This document shows positions 17,289 through 23,971 of a stretch of DNA of 38,658 bases, in pieces (position 1 is the first letter of the stretch; each line of letters starts with the position of its first letter). The DNA is from Bacteroidota bacterium (lineage in GTDB: Bacteria; Bacteroidota; Ignavibacteria; UBA10030; UBA6906). Position numbers and translations under genes: made by a program. The notes below the pieces were generated by a model. It was not told the origin of the DNA. It saw only the letters and a program-made list of their open reading frames with translations, and searched no databases. The DNA is taken from assembly GCA_030835135.1 (NCBI GenBank), contig JAUQWO010000042.1, positions 1-38,658 on the forward strand. The letters run 5' to 3'.

Positions 17289-18841
17289 GCCGTGGTGCGC
17301 TGATCATCCTGGCCGTGGTGCTGGCAGGCGCGCTCCTGCGCCTGCCGGACCTGGCCGTCCGTCCCATGCACACGGATGAAGCCGTGCATGCGGTGAAGTG
17401 CGGTACCCTCCTCGAATCCGGCGACTACCGGTACGACCCCCACGAGTATCACGGTCCCACGCTGAATTACCTCACGCTCATTCCTGCATGGCTGAGCGGC
17501 ACGCACACGTATGCCACGCTTCAGGAGTGGCGCCTGCGCATCGTGCCCGCCGTGTGCGGCATCCTGCTTCTGGCGCTCTTCCTGCTCTTCGATCCACACC
17601 GTGCACGCTGGCCGCTCTGGGCGGCGCTGCTGGCAGCGGTCTCGCCGGCGATGGTGTTCTATAGCCGCTACTACATCCAGGAAATGCTGCTTGTGTTGTT
17701 CACTCTCTGGTTCGTCGCAGGGATCTATCGTTTCATGCAGGCGCGCACGTGGGGGTGGGCGGCGTTCTCGGGCGTCGGTGCCGGACTCATGTTCGCGACG
17801 AAAGAAACGAGCGTCATCACGTTCGGGGTGATCGGTGCTGCATGCATCGCCGTGTGGTTCATGCAGAGGCGACGGGGCGTGAAGGTGGTGCTGCCTGCTG
17901 CCGCGCACTGGTTCATTGCGGGAGCTGCCGCGGCCATCGTCAGCATAGCCTTCTTCTCCTCCTTCGGCAGGAACCCGCGGGGTGTGCTCGATGCCTTCGG
18001 CACATTCGCGGTGTATGTGGAGCGCGCGGGAACCACCGGCCGGCATCTTCATCCGTGGTATTATTACCTGCAAATGCTGGGCTGGACGCATGGGCCCGAT
18101 GGGCGCTTGTGGACCGAAGCCGGGATCCTGCTGTTCGCCGGTGCGGGGTTCGTGCGGGCGTGGAAGGAGCGGTTCGTGGTGGAGGATCCGCATGCGGTGT
18201 TCCGCGTGGCAACCGCGATCGCCACGGTGCTCATGCTCGTCACTATTTCGGTGATGCCGTACAAGACACCATGGGTCGTGCTCACCGCACTCCTCGGACT
18301 CATCATCATGGCGGGGAGCGGGGTCGAGGCATTTCTGGCGGGGAACGACCGGATGCGGTTCGTGCGCGTCGTGCTCCTGGCCGGGATCGTCGTGCATCTC
18401 GGATGGGAAGGGCGGAACGCCTCGTTCGTCTACGCCGATCGTCCGGGAAATCCGTATGTGTATGCCCATCCTACCGGCGACGTCGTCGAGATCGGGAAGG
18501 CCGTGACCGCGCTCGCGGCGGCATCGCCTGCGCCGATCAGTGTGGTCGTGTGCTATCAGGAGGGCGACTACTGGCCCATGCCGTGGTATCTCCGGACGAT
18601 CCCGCAGACAGGATGGTGGTCGTCGGTTCCCGACACCCTGCCGCGTGCCGATGTCGTGCTGGTCTCCCCGGAACTTGAGGTGCCGCTGACGGCAGCACTC
18701 TATGAACGCGCGCTGCCCGGCGAGCGGCCGCTCTATGTATCGCTCTTCAGCAGACCTGCCTTCGTCCGTCCGGGGCGGGAGATCCGCGTGTACACCACCC
18801 TGGCGTTGCGCGAGCTGGGGGAGCGGACCGGAGCGAAATGA
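17285..18841 (+). CDS. TIGR03663/Agl23-like polytopic membrane protein
   Basis: A 518-residue multi-helix membrane protein. The N-terminal signature PMHTDEAVHA, followed by YRYDPHEYHGPTLNYLTL and YSRYYIQEMLLVLFT, matches TIGR03663, a PMT/GT39-like family named flippase activity-associated protein Agl23 after its archaeal genomic neighbourhood. The acidic residue in the first periplasmic loop (HTDEA) is the position used by GT-C glycosyltransferases. Donor and acceptor are unknown. It overlaps both neighbours by 4 bases. A lipid-linked sugar GT2 nearby on the other strand is a possible partner. Confidence 0.82.
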   Translation: MSRGALIILAVVLAGALLRLPDLAVRPMHTDEAVHAVKCGTLLESGDYRYDPHEYHGPTLNYLTLIPAWLSGTHTYATLQEWRLRIVPAVCGILLLALFLLFDPHRARWPLWAALLAAVSPAMVFYSRYYIQEMLLVLFTLWFVAGIYRFMQARTWGWAAFSGVGAGLMFATKETSVITFGVIGAACIAVWFMQRRRGVKVVLPAAAHWFIAGAAAAIVSIAFFSSFGRNPRGVLDAFGTFAVYVERAGTTGRHLHPWYYYLQMLGWTHGPDGRLWTEAGILLFAGAGFVRAWKERFVVEDPHAVFRVATAIATVLMLVTISVMPYKTPWVVLTALLGLIIMAGSGVEAFLAGNDRMRFVRVVLLAGIVVHLGWEGRNASFVYADRPGNPYVYAHPTGDVVEIGKAVTALAAASPAPISVVVCYQEGDYWPMPWYLRTIPQTGWWSSVPDTLPRADVVLVSPELEVPLTAALYERALPGERPLYVSLFSRPAFVRPGREIRVYTTLALRELGERTGAK

Positions 18842-19755
18842 TGTCCGCGCCTCTCCTCCACCGGCATTCCCATCATGCCATGGCCACGCTCTTCGAGGTG
18901 TTCATCGCCGATGAAGACCCGATGTTCGCCGCGGGAGCCGCGCAGGCAGCATTCGACGAGTTCGACCGGCTGGAACAGGAGCTCAGCCGGTACCGGCCGA
19001 ACAGCGACATTGCGCGCATCAACAACCTACCTCCCGGCGGCGAGACGCGCGTGAGTGCTGATACCTTCGCATGTCTGCAGCTCGCGCATCAGTACTGGCA
19101 CACCACAAATGGAGCATTCGACATCACCATGGGCGCGCTCATGGATGCGTGGGTTGCGCCGGACAAGTCGCTGCGCGATCCTCATGCCGCAGAGATCGAA
19201 GATGCGGTGCGGCGGTCAGGCATGCAGTTGCTCACCCTCGACGAATCGACGTATCTTGTGGGAGTGGGTGAATACGTGCCGAAGATCGACCCGGGCGCCA
19301 TCGGGAAAGGGTACGCCGTCGATGTGTGCACCGAACTGCTGCGCGACTGGGGTGTTGGTGCCGCGCTCGTGCATGGCGGTACCAGCAGTGCGGCGGGGTA
19401 CGGACGGGCGTGGCCGGTAACGGCGAGCAGTTTTGCCGAGCCACGCCGGGTGTTGCGAGAGTTCGTTCTGGACGGTCTGGCGCTGAGCGGGTCTGGAGTG
19501 AAGAAGGGGAGGCATATCATCGATACGCGCACCCACCGGCCGGTGGCCGGGAGGCACGCAGCGTGGGTGTGTGTGCCGTCAGCAACCGAAAGCGATGCTC
19601 TCTCCACGGCGTTCATGGTCATGTCCGCGGAAGAGATCGCGGCGTTCTGTGCGGCACGCACGGACATGCAGGCCATCGTGATCGATGATGGTGGAGCGGC
19701 GGGAGAGCGGGTGCTCAGGTTCGGGTGGGGAAGCGGCGGTGTAGCCGGCGGATAG
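18838..19755 (+). CDS. apbE: FAD:protein FMN transferase
   Basis: A 305-residue ApbE-family protein. It has the motif DPGAIGKGYAVD near residues 151-162, GALMDAW, SGSGVKKGRHIIDTRTHRP and DALSTAFMVM. These correspond to the FAD- and Mg-binding sites of ApbE, which transfers FMN to a Thr in target proteins of extracytoplasmic electron-transfer chains. No signal peptide or lipobox is visible, while many ApbE proteins are lipoproteins. No FMN-binding target motif was found in this window, so the target lies elsewhere. The 3' end overlaps the convergent glycosyltransferase by 41 bases. The start overlaps the previous gene by 4 bases; ATG 18841 is equally possible. Confidence 0.9.
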   Translation: MMSAPLLHRHSHHAMATLFEVFIADEDPMFAAGAAQAAFDEFDRLEQELSRYRPNSDIARINNLPPGGETRVSADTFACLQLAHQYWHTTNGAFDITMGALMDAWVAPDKSLRDPHAAEIEDAVRRSGMQLLTLDESTYLVGVGEYVPKIDPGAIGKGYAVDVCTELLRDWGVGAALVHGGTSSAAGYGRAWPVTASSFAEPRRVLREFVLDGLALSGSGVKKGRHIIDTRTHRPVAGRHAAWVCVPSATESDALSTAFMVMSAEEIAAFCAARTDMQAIVIDDGGAAGERVLRFGWGSGGVAGG

Positions 19756-20452
19756 CGAGGAGATCCCGGATCACCTGCAGGGCGTGGCTGCGTACGTTCA
19801 GACGGCTGTCCCTGTCGCAGCTCCACGACACCGGGAACTCTGCAATGCGGTACCCTTGCTTGAGCGCCATGACGAGCACCTCGACGTCGAACAGGAAATG
19901 TTCCGTGGTGCAGCGGGAGAACAGAGCGCGGGCGACATCGCCATTGTACACTTTGAATCCGCACTGGGTGTCGGTGAGACCCGCCGGCAGAGAGAGGGTG
20001 CGGCGTAGTAACCACCGGACCATGCGGGAGAGTGTCTGGCGCCAGGGGTTCTGGGGTTTCTCGATCGTGCTCTCCGGCAGCCAGCGCGAGCCATGCGCGA
20101 GCTGGTACTGTCCGCTTTTGATGAATGCCAATCCCCGAAGCGCATCAGTGTACGGCACCGTCAGTCCCGCATCGGCGAACATCACATACGTTCCCTCCGA
20201 CTTCATGACCCCTGCGCGGACCGCGGCCCCTTTGCCGGCGTGATGCTGGAGCGTGATCACCGTGAGCGCAACGCGGAATTGCAGCGTTCCCCGCAGGGCA
20301 GCATCCCCCGTCCCGTCCGTGCTGCCGTCATCCACCACGATGATCTCGCCGTCGATGCCATGATCGGCGAGGAACGCGCCGGCCGCGTCCACGTCGCGCG
20401 CGATCTTGCGTGCTTCGTCGTAGGCGGGGATGATGATCGAGAGTTCTGTCAT
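19715..20452 (-). CDS. Family 2 glycosyltransferase (polyprenyl-phosphate sugar synthase-like)
   Basis: About 245 residues from ATG 20452. The motifs LSIIIPAYDEARKI and VVDDGSTDGTGD mark a GT2 of the dolichyl/undecaprenyl-phosphate glucosyltransferase type, with DTQCGFKVYNGDVARALF and LFDVEVLVMALKQGYRI downstream. The usual metal-binding FADAD reads FADAG here, so the last Asp is a Gly. The family moves a sugar from a nucleotide donor to a membrane polyprenyl phosphate; TIGR03663-like proteins are plausible users of such a donor. No clear ribosome binding site precedes ATG 20452; the frame is open to 20527. It is the only clear gene on the minus strand and converges on apbE. Confidence 0.87.
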   Translation of the reverse strand: MTELSIIIPAYDEARKIARDVDAAGAFLADHGIDGEIIVVDDGSTDGTGDAALRGTLQFRVALTVITLQHHAGKGAAVRAGVMKSEGTYVMFADAGLTVPYTDALRGLAFIKSGQYQLAHGSRWLPESTIEKPQNPWRQTLSRMVRWLLRRTLSLPAGLTDTQCGFKVYNGDVARALFSRCTTEHFLFDVEVLVMALKQGYRIAEFPVSWSCDRDSRLNVRSHALQVIRDLLAIRRLHRRFPTRT

Positions 20453-21119
20453 GGGGTACAGGTGCTTCAGCGGCCGCAAGAAGTTATTGACAGAGATCCC
20501 TGTTGACCATGCGGATACGATAGGCAATGGTCATGCAAATATCAAGTTGCACTTTGGATCTGCATAACTCGCTGCAGTTATCGTGTAGCCATGCTCCGCC
20601 CGCCGAGGTCATACCCGAACGCATAGCCGATGATGGTGGTTGTTGTCGGGGGACCCCACGAGAACGTGTTGCCCGCCTCGCTCTATGCCGTCCCACGGAT
20701 GTCCACCGCAAACTGGGCGGGGGGTGCTGAGCGCGCCCCCGATTTCGTAAAGCGTGGCGTACACGTGTTTTCCACAGAACTGGGAGGAGGTGATGCGCCT
20801 CATCCAGCCCACCCTTGGCCAGTTCTACTCAGGGCGGAACCGATGGTCCCGTTGCCTCACGTAAGATTCTATTCGATGATTTGACTTTGTTGCTGCCGAG
20901 CAGTATCATTAAAAATCTTGATTTGATCCATCCCAAGGGTCCGCCGCTTGTACCATCATCACGCCTCCCGGTGTTGGTGATGGAGGGGAGTGACAAGCAC
21001 TGCAACCGCGCTTGACGTTCCTACCATATTCGTTCTCAATTTGAAGTCCTCATACCGAATCGTGGGCCCGTGTTCGTTCATGCGGGGCTGCCATTCGTCG
21101 CTCGGGGGGGAGCATATTC
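20453..21119. other. Intergenic region with possible degraded gene remnant
   Basis: No intact gene is visible in these 667 bases, which lie between two divergent genes and include the point where base composition drops. On the minus strand at about 20760-20580, coding-like text appears in two frames separated by a shift and a stop: YATLYEIGGALSTP, then FAVDIRGTA, stop, and GNTFSWGPPTTTIIGYAFG. This could be the decayed end of an exported beta-rich protein. The part nearest the sigma-54 activator gene (20870-21119) is AT-richer and should hold that gene's promoter, which I could not assign. Confidence 0.35.
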
Positions 21120-22052
21120 ATGCCGAAACGAGATGCTTGTGCCGTACCGGATCAGAGCCAACGCTTTCGTGACCGTCTGATCACTCTGGGGATCGTGGGC
21201 TCCGACCCGGAGTTATTGAAGGCCCTGGCACTGGCAGAGAAGTATGCTGCGGACGATCTGCCTGTTCTTATCCAGGGCGAAACTGGGACCGGGAAGGAGG
21301 TCTTTGCGCGGGCGATTCATTATATGAGCGCGCGCCGCGCGCGCCCGTTCCAGGTGTTTGCTCCTGGCGCCTCCCCTGAAGAGCTTGCTATGAACGAGCT
21401 CTTCGGCCACAGCGCGGGAGCCTACACGAATGCCGACAGAGACCAGCCGGGCATAGTGGATATTGCGGCCGGCGGCACTCTCCTCTTGGATGAGGTCCAA
21501 ACGCTCTCACAGAGTGATCAACTCGGGCTCATGCGATTGATTGACAAGCACGAGTATAGACCGCTCGGGGGAGGGCCGATGCGCACAGCGGACATTCGTA
21601 TTGTGTGTGCCACGAACGCAGATTTGAGGGCCGCCGTAGAGGCGAATACCTTTCGCATCGATCTGTATTTCCGTATGGCAAGGGGCCGTATCGAGATCCC
21701 CCCGCTCAGGGATCGCAGGGGTGATATCCTCGTTCTTGCCGAACATTTTTTGGAAAATGCCCACAGGGGATCCGGACCCCGGAAAGTGTTTTCCCGATGC
21801 GCCGAGGAAGCCCTGCTGAGTTACTCCTGGCCGGGGAATGTCCGGGAGCTGGAATCCAACGTTCGATCGGCGGCGATCAAGTCCGAGGGCAAAGAAATCC
21901 CGGTCGAGAATCTTGATCTCTGGGGGTGCAGGGACGAGTGGCAGCTCATGCCACTCGATCAAGCATGCGTGGAAAACAATCGCCGCTTTGTCGAAAGATA
22001 CCTCCGAGGATTGCTCGCGATGTACAAGGGAAACATCACCGCTGTGGCATAG
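21120..22052 (+). CDS. Sigma-54 activator, DNA-binding domain cut by amber codon
   Basis: A 310-residue AAA+ enhancer-binding protein. It has Walker A GETGTGKE at 53-60, the sigma-54 contact loop as GAYTNA (canonical GAFTGA) at 100-105, Walker B GTLLLDEV at 119-126, and IEIPPLRDRRGDI with the C-terminal SWPGNVREL. There is no receiver or sensor domain at the N-terminus, only about 25 residues, so activity may depend on a partner or on its level. The frame stops at TAG 22050-22052 inside the Fis-type helix-turn-helix (GNITAVA, stop), and the rest of that helix continues in frame. GGAG at 21109-21112 supports the start. Probable role: activator of the pilus-like operon. Confidence 0.85.
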   Translation: MPKRDACAVPDQSQRFRDRLITLGIVGSDPELLKALALAEKYAADDLPVLIQGETGTGKEVFARAIHYMSARRARPFQVFAPGASPEELAMNELFGHSAGAYTNADRDQPGIVDIAAGGTLLLDEVQTLSQSDQLGLMRLIDKHEYRPLGGGPMRTADIRIVCATNADLRAAVEANTFRIDLYFRMARGRIEIPPLRDRRGDILVLAEHFLENAHRGSGPRKVFSRCAEEALLSYSWPGNVRELESNVRSAAIKSEGKEIPVENLDLWGCRDEWQLMPLDQACVENNRRFVERYLRGLLAMYKGNITAVA

Positions 22053-22211
22053 AAAGCCGGGCGGGACAAAAGTAGCATTTATCGGCTGATTCGGGAACAT
22101 CACATCGATCCAGATTTCTATCGTACCTCCACGCATAGGTCTTCCTCGCCCGAGAGGGGATCGAATTCCGACTCGCAACATCTCGAACTCCCGCCGCCCG
22201 TGACTCCGTAG
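22053..22211 (+). pseudogene. In-frame 3' remainder of activator helix-turn-helix
   Basis: Directly after the amber codon and in the same frame, the DNA reads KAGRDKSSIYRLIREHHI and continues for 52 codons to TAG at 22209-22211. This is the recognition half of a Fis-type DNA-binding domain, and joined to the upstream GNITAVA it makes one normal domain. One base separates TAG from AAG or CAG. Explanations are a recent nonsense mutation, an assembly error, or readthrough or amber recoding; the sequence alone cannot decide. The last 30 or so residues (Ser/Pro-rich) look non-conserved. Confidence 0.7.
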
Positions 22212-22236
22212 CTGGTCTCACCTTCAGGATGCCCAT

Positions 22237-22269
22237 GCGAGTGGTACGCCGTACCACTCGCGGCTTTTT
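22237..22269 (+). terminator. Candidate hairpin terminator overlapping first palindrome
   Basis: A perfect 11-base stem (GCGAGTGGTAC at 22237-22247 and its complement at 22251-22261) encloses a 3-base GCC loop and is followed, after GG and C, by TTTTT at 22265-22269. This fits an intrinsic terminator for the activator gene. The core of the stem is also a copy of the 19-base palindrome, so the element may do both jobs. The short loop and the gap before the T run keep confidence moderate. Confidence 0.45.
22240..22258. promoter_or_regulatory. Upstream activator site, copy 1
   Basis: The 19-base palindrome AGTGGTACGCCGTACCACT has 8-base perfect arms around GCC (11-base arms in this copy). An identical copy lies at 22302-22320, with centres 62 bases apart, close to six helical turns. 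Its centre is about 147 bases upstream of the predicted transcription start, the usual distance for a sigma-54 enhancer. The obvious candidate to bind it is the adjacent AAA+ activator. Confidence 0.65.
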
Positions 22270-22301
22270 CAGGGCCCATTTTTGCCAATGATTTTGGGGT
22301 C

Positions 22302-22320
22302 AGTGGTACGCCGTACCACT
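22302..22320. promoter_or_regulatory. Upstream activator site, copy 2
   Basis: This is an exact second copy of AGTGGTACGCCGTACCACT. Its centre lies about 60 bases upstream of the -24 element and about 85 upstream of the predicted start. Flanking bases differ from copy 1 outside the 19-base core, so the core itself is what is conserved. No T run follows it, which argues for a protein-binding site rather than a terminator. Confidence 0.65.
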
Positions 22321-22369
22321 CTCACCGAAGACCCTCCTCTCTTCGCCCGAATTTACGAGGTTTACCAAA

Positions 22370-22385
22370 TGGCATGCATGTTGCT
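22370..22385 (+). promoter_or_regulatory. Sigma-54 (-24/-12) promoter
   Basis: TGGCATGCATGTTGCT matches the consensus TGGCAC-N5-TTGCW except for a T in place of the last C of the -24 box. The invariant GG (22371-22372) and GC (22383-22384) are separated by exactly 10 bases. The predicted start of transcription is near 22396, about 58 bases before the first gene. The two upstream palindromes and the adjacent sigma-54 activator gene support it strongly. A short inverted repeat (ATGCATG ... CATGCAT) overlaps the -12 side. Confidence 0.75.
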
Positions 22386-22453
22386 TCTTCCCATGCATAC
22401 AGAAGTGTCATGCTTGCCGCAGACGACCGTGAGTCTCACACCAGGTACAGGAT

Positions 22454-22726
22454 ATGGATTCTACTCTACAAGATGACCTTGCCGTTGACATTCTCGAGTA
22501 CATGGTTGAAAACCCCAACGCGATGGATGAGGCCGACGGGATCCTCGCGTGGTGGTTCTCGCGCGAGAGGATCAAGGCAGGATTGGCAAGACTCGAAGTG
22601 ATTCTGAGTGACCTGGTCTCAAGAGGACTAGTCGTTGCGTACCCGCTCACGGGCGAGAGGATAGCATACTCGGTGAACAAGGAAAGGATCGATGACATTG
22701 TCCGCATCATTGCATCGCACCGATAA
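22454..22726 (+). CDS. Small protein, possible winged helix, first gene of operon
   Basis: A 90-residue protein with no signal peptide or membrane segment and no family I recognise. The pattern of helices followed by a two-strand hairpin (ILSDLVSRGLVVAYPLTGERIAYSV) resembles a winged helix: a recognition-helix-like stretch, then the wing, then a C-terminal helix. It is first behind the sigma-54 promoter and overlaps the pseudopilin gene by 35 bases. It could be a local regulator or an assembly factor. The ribosome binding site is weak (ACAGG just before the ATG). Confidence 0.65.
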   Translation: MDSTLQDDLAVDILEYMVENPNAMDEADGILAWWFSRERIKAGLARLEVILSDLVSRGLVVAYPLTGERIAYSVNKERIDDIVRIIASHR

Positions 22727-23156
22727 CTGCCAGGCCACAGTACCGAGCAGCCCGCGCAGACGAGCCGGGGAGGCAGGCTTTTCCCTCACCGAGCTCATGA
22801 TCGTCCTCGTCATTATCGGCGTGCTGGTTCTCCTGGCACTCCCTAAACTTCTGCCCATCGTCACCAAGGCGAAGACCACCGAGGCCAAGCTCATGCTCAA
22901 GCAGGTGCACACACTGGAGCAGGCTTACAAGTATGAGCGCGACCGCTACGCACTTCAACTGACAGAGATCGGCTTTGAGCAGGAAAAGCTCGTCTCGCAA
23001 GGGGGCCAGGCGCGCTACCAGATCGAGATCCTCGGTGCGGATGAACGGAGCTTCCAGGCGCGGGCTACGTCGGTTGTCGATTTCGACAATGATGGCACAT
23101 TCAACGTCTGGGTCGTTGACCAAACGGGGATGATTAGCGAAAAGGTACCTGACTAA
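22692..23156 (+). CDS. Type II secretion/type IV pilus pseudopilin
   Basis: A 154-residue prepilin. The cleavage site is Gly29-Phe30 in AGEAGFSLTELMIVLVIIGV, with the conserved Glu at mature position 5 and a hydrophobic N-terminal helix. The leader is long (29 residues) and basic near its end. The C-terminal part has a DFDNDGTFNVWVVDQTG segment, as in GspG-like major pseudopilins, where acidic residues bind calcium. GGAAAGG precedes the ATG inside the previous gene. It is processed by the peptidase encoded 2 bases downstream. Major pilin or pseudopilin cannot be separated from this one gene. Confidence 0.88.
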   Translation: MTLSASLHRTDNCQATVPSSPRRRAGEAGFSLTELMIVLVIIGVLVLLALPKLLPIVTKAKTTEAKLMLKQVHTLEQAYKYERDRYALQLTEIGFEQEKLVSQGGQARYQIEILGADERSFQARATSVVDFDNDGTFNVWVVDQTGMISEKVPD

Positions 23157-23158
23157 CG

Positions 23159-23971
23159 ATGCTCCACGTCGCTATCATAGCCGGAATACTGGGTCTCGCG
23201 GTGGGGAGCTTCCTTGGCGCATGCGCATACAGGATTCCGCGGGGGATACCCCTCACAGGCCGGCGTTCGTTCTGCCCTTCCTGTGGGTCGGTCCTCAAGT
23301 GGCATGAACTCATCCCTCTCGTTGGACCGGCGTTTTCCCGCTGGCTCTGCCGCTCATGCGGGGCAAATGTCTCGCTGCGCTACTCGATCGTCGAGATCAC
23401 AACTGCCGGGTGCTTTGTGATCCTGTCGCTCACAACGAGTTGGGATGCGGGTGCGTTGCTCACCACCATCTTTGCATGCACGCTCATCCCCCTCATATGG
23501 ACGGATCTTGAGTTCTTCCTGATCCCGAACAGGATCCTCATCACAGGCAGCGTTGCTTCGCTCCTTGAGGCAGGAATACTTGTACCTGCTGAACTTGGAG
23601 GCCGGCTTCTGTCATCTGGAGGCGTGCTTATTGGTATTTACCTCCTCGGTAAAGCTGTGAGCACCTTTGTGAACCGGCCCGCGCTCGGACTGGGAGATGT
23701 GAAGCTCGCCGGATTCATCGCATTTCATACGGGCGCAGCTCTGTTCCTGGCAGCTCTCTGGACTGCGGCCGTTGGTGCTCTACTCTTTGTCACGGTAAGG
23801 CGTTTTCAGGATCCGTCCCCGGTTGCCCTTGCCGACTCAGGCATTCTTCACATTGCCGGGCATGATGCGATCCCATTTGGATCATTCCTCTGTGGCACAT
23901 CGCTCGCTCTCATGATCTGGAAGGAGGTTCAGCCAATCCTTTTTGACCAATGGCTGACATTAATACCATAG
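23159..23971 (+). CDS. Prepilin peptidase (PilD/GspO type)
   Basis: A 270-residue polytopic inner-membrane aspartic protease. The N-terminal domain has the two zinc-type pairs CPSC (39-42) and CRSC (64-67), associated with the methylating form of the enzyme. The catalytic aspartates are Asp116 in WTDLEFFLIPN and Asp180 in GLGDVKLA (the GxGD motif). It cuts the leader of the neighbouring pseudopilin and methylates the new N-terminus. It starts 2 bases after the pseudopilin stop and overlaps the ATPase gene by 22 bases. Confidence 0.93.
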   Translation: MLHVAIIAGILGLAVGSFLGACAYRIPRGIPLTGRRSFCPSCGSVLKWHELIPLVGPAFSRWLCRSCGANVSLRYSIVEITTAGCFVILSLTTSWDAGALLTTIFACTLIPLIWTDLEFFLIPNRILITGSVASLLEAGILVPAELGGRLLSSGGVLIGIYLLGKAVSTFVNRPALGLGDVKLAGFIAFHTGAALFLAALWTAAVGALLFVTVRRFQDPSPVALADSGILHIAGHDAIPFGSFLCGTSLALMIWKEVQPILFDQWLTLIP

